From the NCBI RefSeq assembly GCF_001636845.1, contig NZ_LITT01000062.1, forward strand, positions 186,001-250,000: 64,000 bases of DNA, given 5' to 3'. The notes under the pieces are model-generated. The model saw nothing but the letters and a program-made list of their open reading frames with translations, was not told the origin of the DNA and did no database searches. This stretch comes from Clostridium ljungdahlii. GTDB lineage: Bacteria > Bacillota > Clostridia > Clostridiales > Clostridiaceae. The number at the start of each line of letters is the position of its first letter. Within the stretch, counting starts at the first letter, position 1. Below, piece after piece: positions 56,768 to 64,000 of this stretch. A program made the position numbers and the translations under genes.

Positions 56768-57427
56768 ATGTCAAATATGAAGAGGGTAAAAATAGCTTTA
56801 ACTAAGGGCAGAATTGAAAAAGAAGCTGTAAACATATTTCAAAGGGCAGGTATAGATTGTAGTGAAGTTATAAATAAAGGAAGAAAGCTTATATTTCACA
56901 ATGAAGGAGACAATATAGATTTTGTACTTGTGAAAGCTCCCGATGTACTTACCTATGTAGAACATGGAGTAGTTGATGTGGGGATAGTTGGAAAAGATAC
57001 TTTACTGGAACAAAATAAAGATTTTTATGAGGTGCTGGATTTGGGTTTTGGAAAGTGTAAATTTTCTGTAGCAGGACCTAAAAATTCTAATTTTTATTCC
57101 GGGTACAATAGAAAAAAAATTGCTACAAAATATCCCAATGTAGCTAGAAATTATTTTAGAAAATTAGGACAGGATGTGGAAATTATAAAAATAGAAGGTT
57201 CTGTGGAATTGGCTCCTATATTGGGACTAGCAGATGCCATAGTTGATATAGTAGAAACCGGAACTACTTTAAAAGAAAACGGACTTGTAGTTTATGAAAA
57301 TATATGTGACATAAGTGCCAGAATGGTAGTAAATGTAGCTAGTATGAAGATGAAGAAAAATGAAATAGAGGACATAATAAATAGAATTCAAATGCAGATA
57401 AAGGCAGGAGATATATTGACAAATTAG
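56768..57427 (+). CDS. hisG: ATP phosphoribosyltransferase catalytic subunit, short form
   Basis: First step of histidine synthesis: ATP plus PRPP to phosphoribosyl-ATP. 219 aa, the short type lacking the C-terminal regulatory domain, consistent with hisZ beside it. Motifs [27 protein letters not shown] and the PRPP loop [16 protein letters not shown] second possible ATG at 56777 gives [11 protein letters not shown]. Confidence 0.94.
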   Translation: MSNMKRVKIALTKGRIEKEAVNIFQRAGIDCSEVINKGRKLIFHNEGDNIDFVLVKAPDVLTYVEHGVVDVGIVGKDTLLEQNKDFYEVLDLGFGKCKFSVAGPKNSNFYSGYNRKKIATKYPNVARNYFRKLGQDVEIIKIEGSVELAPILGLADAIVDIVETGTTLKENGLVVYENICDISARMVVNVASMKMKKNEIEDIINRIQMQIKAGDILTN

Positions 57428-57438
57428 GAGGAAAATTC

Positions 57439-58743
57439 ATGGAAGATAAAATTGTAAAGACAGTATATTTAGATACAGAAGAAGGAAGCAAGTATTTAAA
57501 AAATTTTAGAAATATAGAAGAGAGTATACAGGAAGATGTAACTTTAAAAGTTTCTAAAATACTTGAAGATATAAAGAAAAATGGAGACGAGGCCCTTTTA
57601 AAATATACAAATTTATTTGATAGTAAAGAAGTTACTAAAAGTAATATAAAAGTAACGCAAGAGGAAATAAAAAAAGCCTATGAGTTTGTAGAAGATGAGT
57701 TTATAGATGCATTAAAAATGGCAGCGGAAAACATAAAATTTTTCCATGAAAAGCAGAAGAAAACTTCCTGGATAATTACAAAAGAGGAAGGAGTAGTACT
57801 TGGGCAGCAGATTAGAGCACTGGAGAATGTAGGAATATATGTGCCGGGGGGAACAGCTGCATATCCATCCTCAGTTTTAATGAATGCAATTCCTGCAAAA
57901 GTAGCAGGGGTTAAAAATTTGCAAATGGTAACTCCACCTTCAGAAGATGGAAGTATAAATCCTAATATTTTAGTAGCTGCTGATATAGCTGGAGTAGATG
58001 AAATATATAAGTCAGGAGGAGCACAAGCTGTAGGAGCACTTGCTTTTGGAACAGAAAGTATTTCTAAAGTGGATAAAATAGTGGGACCTGGGAATATATT
58101 TGTAGCTATGGCAAAAAAGAGCGTATATGGACAGGTAGATATAGATATGATCGCAGGGCCAAGTGAAATACTTATAATTGCAGATGAAAGGGCAAAAGCA
58201 AAATATGTAGCAGCAGACTTGATGTCACAAGCAGAACATGATGTACTTGCATCTGCAGTACTTGTTACAACTTCTAAAGAATTGGCAGGAGAAGTAAAAC
58301 TGGAGCTTGAAAGACAAGTACAATCTTTGGAAAGAAAGGATATAATACTAAAATCTCTGAAAGATCGCGGAGCCATAATTATAGTAGACAGCATAGAAGA
58401 AGGCATAGATGTGGCAAATGAAATAGCTCCAGAACATCTGGAATTATGTGTTGAGGATCCTTTTTCCATACTTGGAGATATAAAAAATGCAGGTTCCATA
58501 TTTATGGGGGATTTTGCACCGGAACCTCTTGGAGATTATATGGCAGGACCAAATCATATACTTCCGACAAGCGGAACAGCTAGGTTTTTTTCTCCCCTTT
58601 CTGTAGATGACTTTATAAAAAAATCAAGTTTTACTCGCTATTCCAGGGAGGCTCTTTCAAAAATAGGAGATAAAATTATAAAGCTGGCAGAAACAGAAGG
58701 ACTCACAGCTCATGCAAATTCAATAAAAGTTAGAACCAAATAG
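57439..58743 (+). CDS. hisD: Histidinol dehydrogenase
   Basis: Last two oxidations, histidinol to histidine, zinc dependent. 434 aa with [55 protein letters not shown] and APEHLEL zinc/catalytic motifs. AGGAGG upstream, 11 bases after hisG. Confidence 0.96.
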   Translation: MEDKIVKTVYLDTEEGSKYLKNFRNIEESIQEDVTLKVSKILEDIKKNGDEALLKYTNLFDSKEVTKSNIKVTQEEIKKAYEFVEDEFIDALKMAAENIKFFHEKQKKTSWIITKEEGVVLGQQIRALENVGIYVPGGTAAYPSSVLMNAIPAKVAGVKNLQMVTPPSEDGSINPNILVAADIAGVDEIYKSGGAQAVGALAFGTESISKVDKIVGPGNIFVAMAKKSVYGQVDIDMIAGPSEILIIADERAKAKYVAADLMSQAEHDVLASAVLVTTSKELAGEVKLELERQVQSLERKDIILKSLKDRGAIIIVDSIEEGIDVANEIAPEHLELCVEDPFSILGDIKNAGSIFMGDFAPEPLGDYMAGPNHILPTSGTARFFSPLSVDDFIKKSSFTRYSREALSKIGDKIIKLAETEGLTAHANSIKVRTK

Positions 58744-58773
58744 TAAATATTTCATTAAAAGAAGGTGTTTTGT

Positions 58774-59358
58774 TTGAGGATAGGAGAACTCTCCAGAAAA
58801 ACCTATGAAACTGATGTGAATGTAAAAATAAATTTGGATGGCAGTGGAAAGTACAATATAGATACGGGAATAGGCTTTTTTAATCATATGTTGTGCATGA
58901 TAGCAAAACATGGGATGACAGATCTTGATATAGCTGCTAAAGGTGATCTTGATGTGGATTTTCATCATACCATGGAGGACATAGGAATTGTCATGGGCAA
59001 ATGCATAAAAGATTCCCTAGGAGATAAAAAAAATATAAAAAGATATGGAACATTTTTTATACCAATGGATGAGAGTCTTTCAATGGTATCTATAGATTTA
59101 AGCGGTAGACCATATCTAGTATTTGATGCTGATTTTAAAACTGAAAAAGTAGGAGAAATGGATACGGAATTGGTAGAAGAATTTTTTAGGGCAGTTGCTT
59201 TTAATGCAGAAATGACACTTCATATAAAAGTGATTTACGGAAAAAATACACACCATATGATAGAAGGAATATTTAAGGCATTTGGTCATGCACTTAAAGA
59301 AGCAGTATGTATAGACAGCAGTATAAATGGAATAATGTCTACGAAAGGCACTATATAA
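58774..59358 (+). CDS. hisB: Imidazoleglycerol-phosphate dehydratase
   Basis: Dehydrates IGP to imidazole acetol phosphate. 194 aa, monofunctional, with TGIGFFNHML, DVDFHHTMEDIGI and HHMIEGIFKAFGHAL manganese-binding histidines. TTG start at 58774 (MRIGELSRKT) with GAAGGTG upstream, preferred to GTG 58765. There is no fused histidinol-phosphatase domain, so that step is encoded elsewhere. Confidence 0.94.
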   Translation: MRIGELSRKTYETDVNVKINLDGSGKYNIDTGIGFFNHMLCMIAKHGMTDLDIAAKGDLDVDFHHTMEDIGIVMGKCIKDSLGDKKNIKRYGTFFIPMDESLSMVSIDLSGRPYLVFDADFKTEKVGEMDTELVEEFFRAVAFNAEMTLHIKVIYGKNTHHMIEGIFKAFGHALKEAVCIDSSINGIMSTKGTI

Positions 59359-59360
59359 GT

Positions 59361-59430
59361 AGTTAAGAATTAAGAATTAATAGTTAATAGTGAGTGGAAA
59401 GTTGATGGAGATTGTGAACTGTGAATTGAA
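59361..59430. repeat. Short degenerate repeat between hisB and hisH
   Basis: Near-direct copies of AGTTAAGAATTAAGAATTAA and AGTTAATAGTGAGTGG, then GAACTGTGAATTGAAG. The text resembles the element at 13378-13510. It lies in the only sizeable gap (90 bases) within the his operon. Confidence 0.4.
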
Positions 59431-59448
59431 GAAAAGGGGTGTGTAAAA

Positions 59449-60057
59449 TTGATTTCTATTGTAGATTATGGTATGGGAAATTTAAAGAGTGTTCAAAAAG
59501 CACTTAAATATATAGGAACAGATAGTAAAATAACTTCAGATCAGTGTGAAATAGAAAAAAGTGAGGCAATTATACTTCCTGGGGTAGGTGCCTTTCCCGA
59601 GGCTATGAAGAATTTGAAAAAGAGAAATTTAGATAAAGTGTTAAAAAAGGAAGCAGGAAGTGGAAAGCCTTTTATGGGAATATGTCTTGGAATGCAGCTC
59701 TTATTTGACGTAGGAGAAGAAATAGAAGAGTGTGAAGGATTAGGCCTGATACCAGGAAAAATAACAAAATTATATGGAGATATAAAAATACCACATATGG
59801 GATGGAATAATTTAATAATAGATAAACAGTGTAAAATTTTAGAAGATGTATCTGAAAATAGCTATGTATACTTTGTGCATTCATTTTATGGAAAATTAAA
59901 ATTTAAAGAAAATTTAAATGCCTATAGCACTTATGGAGAAATAAATATACCAGCTGTTGTAAGTAAAGATAATGTTTATGGAGCTCAGTTCCATCCAGAA
60001 AAAAGTGGTGACGTAGGTATTGAAATGCTCAAGAATTTTGTAAAGATAACAGCTTAA
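59449..60057 (+). CDS. hisH: Imidazole glycerol phosphate synthase, glutaminase subunit
   Basis: Glutamine amidotransferase subunit feeding ammonia to HisF. 202 aa with [22 protein letters not shown], the nucleophile in [11 protein letters not shown] and the His-Glu pair in [13 protein letters not shown] start with AAAAGGGGTG upstream. Confidence 0.95.
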   Translation: MISIVDYGMGNLKSVQKALKYIGTDSKITSDQCEIEKSEAIILPGVGAFPEAMKNLKKRNLDKVLKKEAGSGKPFMGICLGMQLLFDVGEEIEECEGLGLIPGKITKLYGDIKIPHMGWNNLIIDKQCKILEDVSENSYVYFVHSFYGKLKFKENLNAYSTYGEINIPAVVSKDNVYGAQFHPEKSGDVGIEMLKNFVKITA

Positions 60058-60082
60058 TTGGATGATATAAGGGGGCTTTTGT

Positions 60083-60796
60083 ATGTTGATACTTCCAGCT
60101 ATAGATTTAAGAAATGGAAAATGTGTTAGATTGTATCAAGGAAAATTTGAAAAATCAGAGATAGTAGGAGAAGATCCAGTAAAGGTAGCACTGAGTTTTA
60201 AAAAAAGCAGTGCAGAGTATATTCATATGGTGGATTTAGATGGGGCACTTGATGGAAAAATAAAAAATATAGAAGTCATATCAAAAGTAATAGACGCAAG
60301 TAAGATTCCAGTAGAACTTGGTGGAGGTATAAGAGATATAAAAACCATAGATATGCTTATAGAAATAGGAATATCAAGAGTAATACTTGGAACTGCAGCT
60401 TTAAAAAATCCTGATTTTGTGAAAAAAGCACTAAAAAAATACGGAGAAAAAATAGCAGTGGGAATAGATGCAAAAAATGAGAAAGTTGCAGTGAACGGAT
60501 GGCTTAATGTAAGCAGTGTCCATTACATAGATTTTGCAAAACAAATGGAGGATATAGGAGTTAAAACTATCATTTTTACAGACATAAGTAAAGACGGAAC
60601 GCTAAAGGGACCTAATTTAGATCAACTCTTTAAAATTCAAAACAGTGTAAGCTGCAGGATAATAGCTTCTGGCGGAATAAAAAACATAGACGATTTGAAA
60701 GATATAAGTAAAATGGGTATTTACGGTGCTATTACAGGCAAGGCTATATATTCTGGAAACATAGATTTAAAAGAAGCCATAGAAATTTGTAAATAA
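60083..60796 (+). CDS. hisA: ProFAR isomerase
   Basis: Phosphoribosylformimino-5-aminoimidazole carboxamide ribotide isomerase, a TIM barrel. 237 aa with [39 protein letters not shown] and [11 protein letters not shown]. Homologous to HisF four genes downstream-in-pathway but distinct. Confidence 0.95.
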   Translation: MLILPAIDLRNGKCVRLYQGKFEKSEIVGEDPVKVALSFKKSSAEYIHMVDLDGALDGKIKNIEVISKVIDASKIPVELGGGIRDIKTIDMLIEIGISRVILGTAALKNPDFVKKALKKYGEKIAVGIDAKNEKVAVNGWLNVSSVHYIDFAKQMEDIGVKTIIFTDISKDGTLKGPNLDQLFKIQNSVSCRIIASGGIKNIDDLKDISKMGIYGAITGKAIYSGNIDLKEAIEICK

Positions 60797-60823
60797 AAAT
60801 TACGGTAGAAGGTGGAATGAATC

Positions 60824-61897
60824 ATGAGTAAGTATTGGAGTGAAATCACGAAAAGTGTAGAACCTTATGTGTGTGGTGAGCAACCTAAGGATAAAAAATA
60901 TGTTAAATTGAATACAAATGAAAGCCCTTATCCACCATCACCTAAGGTAATTGAGGCAATAAAAAATGCGGCAGATGAAGATTTGAGGTTGTACCCAGAC
61001 CCAGATTGCGATAAGTTAAGGAACGTTATTTCCAAATACTATGGCTTAAATAAAAATCAAATTTTTATAGGAAATGGGTCTGATGAAGTTCTGGCTATGT
61101 CTTTTCTAACTTTTTTTAATAAGGATGAGACTATAATTTTTCCGGATATAAGTTACAGTTTTTATCCTGTATATGCTAATTTATATAATCTAAATTATAA
61201 GCTTGCAAAATTAAATGAAGATTTTTCAATTTCATTTCAGGAATTTCTAACTGAAAACGGAGGAATAGTAATTCCCAATCCAAATGCACCTACAGGAAGA
61301 TGTCTTGAAACCAAAAAAATTGAAGAAGTTTTAGAATATAACCAGAACAAAGTAGTTATAATTGATGAGGCTTATGTGGATTTTGGAGGAAACTCTGTAG
61401 TAGGTCTTATAAAAAACTATCCTAATCTTTTGGTAGTACAGACATTATCTAAATCACGTTCTTTAGCTGGAATTCGTGTGGGATTTGCACTTGGACAAGA
61501 AGAGCTCATAAATGGACTGAATAGAATAAAGAATTCTTTTAATTCCTATACTGTAGACAGAGTTTCAAATGCAGCAGCAATAGCAGCCTTTGAAGACCAG
61601 GATTATTTTAAAGAATGTGTTAGTAAAGTAATAAATACGAGAGAGACAACTGTAAATAAATTAGAAAAGATGGGCTTTAATATCATACCTTCAAAATCTA
61701 ATTTTATTTTTATAAGCCATGCCAAATATGCTGCAAAAGAACTTTTTACAAAGTTAAGGGAAAAAGGAGTTCTTGTAAGATATTTTAACAAGGATAGAAT
61801 AGACAATTACTTAAGGGTAAGTATAGGATCAGATGAAGATATGAAATTTTTTATAGATAAAATTAAAGAAATAATAGATGAGATAGAGAGGAGCTAA
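60824..61897 (+). CDS. hisC: Histidinol-phosphate aminotransferase
   Basis: PLP enzyme transferring an amino group to imidazole acetol phosphate. 357 aa, fold-type [19 protein letters not shown] at the N-terminus, [19 protein letters not shown] lysine in [14 protein letters not shown] and the final Arg in YLRVSIGS. Its position between hisA and hisF is less common than next to hisD. Confidence 0.95.
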   Translation: MSKYWSEITKSVEPYVCGEQPKDKKYVKLNTNESPYPPSPKVIEAIKNAADEDLRLYPDPDCDKLRNVISKYYGLNKNQIFIGNGSDEVLAMSFLTFFNKDETIIFPDISYSFYPVYANLYNLNYKLAKLNEDFSISFQEFLTENGGIVIPNPNAPTGRCLETKKIEEVLEYNQNKVVIIDEAYVDFGGNSVVGLIKNYPNLLVVQTLSKSRSLAGIRVGFALGQEELINGLNRIKNSFNSYTVDRVSNAAAIAAFEDQDYFKECVSKVINTRETTVNKLEKMGFNIIPSKSNFIFISHAKYAAKELFTKLREKGVLVRYFNKDRIDNYLRVSIGSDEDMKFFIDKIKEIIDEIERS

Positions 61898-61901
61898 GAT
61901 T

Positions 61902-62663
61902 TTGCTTACAAAAAGAATAGTTCCATGTTTAGATGTGAATATGGGAAAGGTTGTTAAAGGAATAAACTTTGTTGACCTACAAGATGTAGGAGATCCTGTT
62001 GAAATAGCTGAACACTATAATAGACAGGGAGCAGATGAAATAGTATTTTTGGACATTACAGCTACTCATGAAAAGAGAAAAACCATAATTGATTTAGTAG
62101 AAAGAACTGCAGAAAAGGTATTTATACCCCTTACAGTAGGTGGCGGAATATCTCAAATAGATGATTTTAAAAACATACTTAGAGCAGGTGCAGATAAAAT
62201 ATCAATAAATTCTTCTGCTATAAGGAATCCTAACTTAATATATGAGGCAGCAGACAAATTTGGATCACAGTGTGTAGTAGTTGCAGTGGATGCTAAAAAA
62301 AGGGATTCAGGAGATGGTTGGGATGTATTTATAGAAGGCGGAAGAAAAAATACAGGAATAGATGCATTAAAGTGGATTAAAAAGGCAGAAAACTTAGGTG
62401 CAGGCGAAATACTTTTAACTAGTATGGATGCAGATGGTACTAAAAATGGATATGATATAGAACTTACAAGAACTGTAACTAATCTGGTAAATATTCCAGT
62501 AATAGCTTCAGGAGGATGTGGATCTTTAAATGACTTTTATGATGTATTTAATGATGCAGGAGCAGATGCTGCCCTTGCAGCTTCACTTTTCCATTATGGA
62601 GAGCTTACTGTAGGTGAAGTTAAACAATATTTAAAAACTAAGAATATACCAGTGAGGGTATGA
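61902..62663 (+). CDS. hisF: Imidazole glycerol phosphate synthase, cyclase subunit
   Basis: Cyclase partner of HisH, TIM barrel. 253 aa with [44 protein letters not shown] and [14 protein letters not shown] start with GAGGAGC upstream, four bases after hisC. Confidence 0.95.
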   Translation: MLTKRIVPCLDVNMGKVVKGINFVDLQDVGDPVEIAEHYNRQGADEIVFLDITATHEKRKTIIDLVERTAEKVFIPLTVGGGISQIDDFKNILRAGADKISINSSAIRNPNLIYEAADKFGSQCVVVAVDAKKRDSGDGWDVFIEGGRKNTGIDALKWIKKAENLGAGEILLTSMDADGTKNGYDIELTRTVTNLVNIPVIASGGCGSLNDFYDVFNDAGADAALAASLFHYGELTVGEVKQYLKTKNIPVRV

Positions 62664-62686
62664 AAATATAAACAAAGGTGAAAAAT

Positions 62687-63016
62687 ATGGAAGAGAAAAT
62701 TTTAAACAATATAGATTTTAAAAAGGGGAAGGGGCTTGTGCCTACAATTGTGCAGGATTTTCAAAATGGAGAAGTACTTATGATGGCGTATATGAATGAG
62801 GAATCGTTAAAAAGAACTATCGAAACAGGAAAGACCTGGTTCTTTAGTAGATCCCGAAATGAGCTTTGGAACAAGGGAGCTACATCAGGTCATTATCAAA
62901 ATGTAAAAAGTATAAGTGTGGACTGCGATTATGACACAATTTTAATAAAAGTTGAGCAAATAGGAGCAGCTTGTCACACAGGAAACAGGAGCTGTTTTTA
63001 TAGAAAATTATATTAA
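62687..63016 (+). CDS. hisI: Phosphoribosyl-AMP cyclohydrolase
   Basis: Third step of the pathway, zinc enzyme. 109 aa with [39 protein letters not shown] and the metal/catalytic [22 protein letters not shown] then SCF. Separate from hisE, not the fused HisIE. ATG 62687 follows AAAGGTG, preferred to GTG 62678. Confidence 0.94.
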   Translation: MEEKILNNIDFKKGKGLVPTIVQDFQNGEVLMMAYMNEESLKRTIETGKTWFFSRSRNELWNKGATSGHYQNVKSISVDCDYDTILIKVEQIGAACHTGNRSCFYRKLY

Positions 63017-63036
63017 ATTGAAGGGGGAATATTTTT

Positions 63037-63372
63037 ATGGAATTTCAAAGTATATTAGAGGAATTAAGTAAAGTTATAGAGGAGAGAAAAGTAGATCCTA
63101 TAGAAGGTTCTTATACCAGTTACTTATTTAAGGAAGGATTAGATAAGATATTAAAAAAAGTAGGGGAAGAAAGTGCAGAAGTTATAATTGCAAGCAAAAA
63201 CAATGATAAAAAAGAGGAAGTTTATGAAATATGTGATTTGATATACCACCTTTTAGTTTTAATGTCAAATCAAAATATAACTTTAGATGACTTATCAGAA
63301 GAGCTTGGTAAAAGAAGACAGAAAATATGTAATAAAAAACCTGAAAGAAATATCATAGAAGGAATACACTAG
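63037..63372 (+). CDS. hisE: Phosphoribosyl-ATP pyrophosphatase
   Basis: Second step, removes pyrophosphate from phosphoribosyl-ATP. 111-aa MazG-like helical protein with [31 protein letters not shown] and [14 protein letters not shown] carrying the metal-binding Glu/Asp residues. Last gene of the his operon; AAGGGGGAA ribosome site. Confidence 0.94.
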   Translation: MEFQSILEELSKVIEERKVDPIEGSYTSYLFKEGLDKILKKVGEESAEVIIASKNNDKKEEVYEICDLIYHLLVLMSNQNITLDDLSEELGKRRQKICNKKPERNIIEGIH

Positions 63373-63388
63373 TGTGAGTTTGCAGCTT

Positions 63389-63462
63389 GAAAGTTAACTT
63401 ATACAAAGCATGTAATGACAAATTTCATCACGTTAAAAACTTTAATGAGTCTAAAACACAGC
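63389..63462 (+). repeat. Fragment of the palindromic repeat family (left arm of copy A type)
   Basis: GAAAGTTAACTTATAC ... CATCACGTTAAAAACTTTAA then TGAGTCTAAAACACAG aligns with 14676-14751 of element A over the whole stretch with scattered changes, but its right arm is missing. It directly precedes copy B. Confidence 0.65.
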
Positions 63463-63469
63463 TTACTTT

Positions 63470-63722
63470 TATAACTTTTCTAACTTAAAAATTAACTTAT
63501 GCGTAGAAATATTTTACAATAAGCAAGTACATTTAAATATTTTGTATATACGTCTTAGTAGAAAATTCATAAAAAAACTTAGGGCTTTTGAATTGTCTGA
63601 GGTACGAGTTTTCAAAAGTCCTTAGGTTTTTGTGAATTTTCTGTTTAGACGTATCAAAATATTTAACGTACTTGTGATTGTAAAAATATTCGCAGCATAA
63701 GTTGATTTTTTGTTTATAAACT
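63470..63722. repeat. Large palindromic repeat element, copy B
   Basis: Outer arms TTTCTAACTTAAAAATTAAC...TTATGC (63478 onward) and GCATAAGTTGATTTTTTGTT...AAAC (to about 63722) pair. The inner arm 63545-63593 pairs with 63612-63660 around the core TGTCTGAGGTACGAGTTT (63594-63611), the exact reverse complement of the core in copy A. No ORF. It may also end the his transcript. Confidence 0.8.
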
Positions 63723-63740
63723 TTATGAGTAATCTTATAA

Positions 63741-63795
63741 TTTAAGAAAATTTTAAGAATTTAATTAACAAATTTTAAGAAATTTTTTCTATAAT
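63741..63795 (+). promoter_or_regulatory. Pho-box-like 11-bp repeats and promoter
   Basis: TTTAAGA at 63741, 63752 and 63774, with a weaker AATTAAC at 63763: four tandem units with exact 11-base spacing. TATAAT (63790-63795) follows ten bases after the last core, where a PhoP/PhoB-type activator would replace a -35. It lies upstream of a PAP2-type gene. Identity of the regulator is inferred. Confidence 0.45.
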
Positions 63796-63863
63796 AATAA
63801 GTATAGAATGTTATATAATAATTTTAGAAAGTTAGGTACTTAAATTTGAGAGTTGGTGTTGCA

Positions 63864-64000
63864 TTGAAGCGTTTAAAATTGAATTTACTACCATTGAGTT
63901 TGCTACTAATTATACCTACAATAAATGTGTCCTATGGTTTGCTAAATAATACAATTAGAGGGTGTCATAGTTTAGTTACTAATTTAGATACGGCCATTCC
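63864..64000 (+). CDS. PAP2-type membrane phosphatase, 5' part only
   Basis: Open frame from TTG 63864 to the window end, giving MKRLKLNLLPLSLLLIIPTI then NVSYGLLNNTIRGCHSLVTN and LDTAIP. An N-terminal membrane helix followed by NNTIRG.HSL.T..D..IPF-like sequence resembles PAP2-family (phosphatidic acid phosphatase or inositol-phosphoryl ceramide synthase-like) proteins. Only 45 residues are visible, so the call is provisional. Confidence 0.5.
   Translation, partial: MKRLKLNLLPLSLLLIIPTINVSYGLLNNTIRGCHSLVTNLDTAI

Noticed and set aside
57678-58499. 273-codon minus-strand frame opposite hisD
   Set aside because: Shadow of hisD codon usage; no start signals, serine/alanine-rich low-complexity translation.

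Overview
The window is a stretch of a low-GC, spore-forming, anaerobic Clostridium chromosome. Evidence for this is the sporulation set (spoIVB, spo0A, spoIIM, a ytfJ/GerW homologue, two DacF/DacB-type carboxypeptidases), the heavily AT-rich codon use, and an rseC-rnfCDGEAB cluster (ferredoxin:NAD+ oxidoreductase). This arrangement is typical of acetogens and relatives of the C. ljungdahlii / C. autoethanogenum / C. kluyveri group. The species call is inference from gene content and order; no search was run.

Layout: (1) 1-13.3 kb, housekeeping and sporulation: nadK-argR-recN, spoIVB, spo0A with a sigma-H/0A-box promoter, a 56-aa coiled-coil ORF, a Nudix ADP-ribose pyrophosphatase, spoIIM, a XerD-like recombinase with altered catalytic residues, dacF, a CCA-adding enzyme, scpAB, and convergent ytfJ and a DUF2953-type gene. 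(2) 13.5-16 kb: a second D,D-carboxypeptidase, a 337-bp palindromic repeat element, a hypothetical gene and a long AT-rich leader. (3) 16.1-21.8 kb: rseC and rnfCDGEAB, the membrane complex that couples reduced ferredoxin and NAD+ to an ion gradient. (4) 21.8-29.5 kb: a NusG-II/Gx-transporter pair flanked by two copies of an apparent structured RNA element, a DUF4397 protein, a lipoprotein, a HAD phosphatase, a CsoR-family regulator, a split ThrE-type exporter, glyA, a MerR regulator and a small OrtA-like protein. (5) 29.6-33.5 kb: the large single-chain purL. (6) 33.5-46.8 kb: a sugar-acid (gluconate-type) catabolic island. It holds an RpiR regulator, a zinc dehydrogenase, two FGGY kinases, two D-2-hydroxyacid dehydrogenases, a short 6-phosphogluconate dehydrogenase, a GntP permease, a KDPG aldolase, and a chemoreceptor fused to a DctP-like solute-binding domain. 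Repeated AT palindromes at both promoters are candidate RpiR operators. (7) 47-54.3 kb: a probable spore-surface glycoprotein locus, with a DNRLRE plus collagen-like (Gly-X-Thr) protein and three glycosyltransferase genes; one is frameshifted and one is fused to a methyltransferase. (8) 54.5-63.4 kb: degV and a histidine operon hisZGDBHACFIE. (9) 63.4-64 kb: a second palindromic repeat of the same family, an 11-bp-periodic Pho-box-like array, and the start of a PAP2-type membrane protein cut by the window end.

Most notable: a dispersed family of long palindromes with an identical 18-nt core (14.7 and 63.6 kb, plus fragments); a two-copy structured element whose stems show compensatory changes (21.9 and 23.2 kb); the chemoreceptor-DctP fusion; the catalytically altered XerD; and the glycosyltransferase frameshift beside the collagen-like protein. 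No tRNA, rRNA, CRISPR array or intact transposase was recognised.
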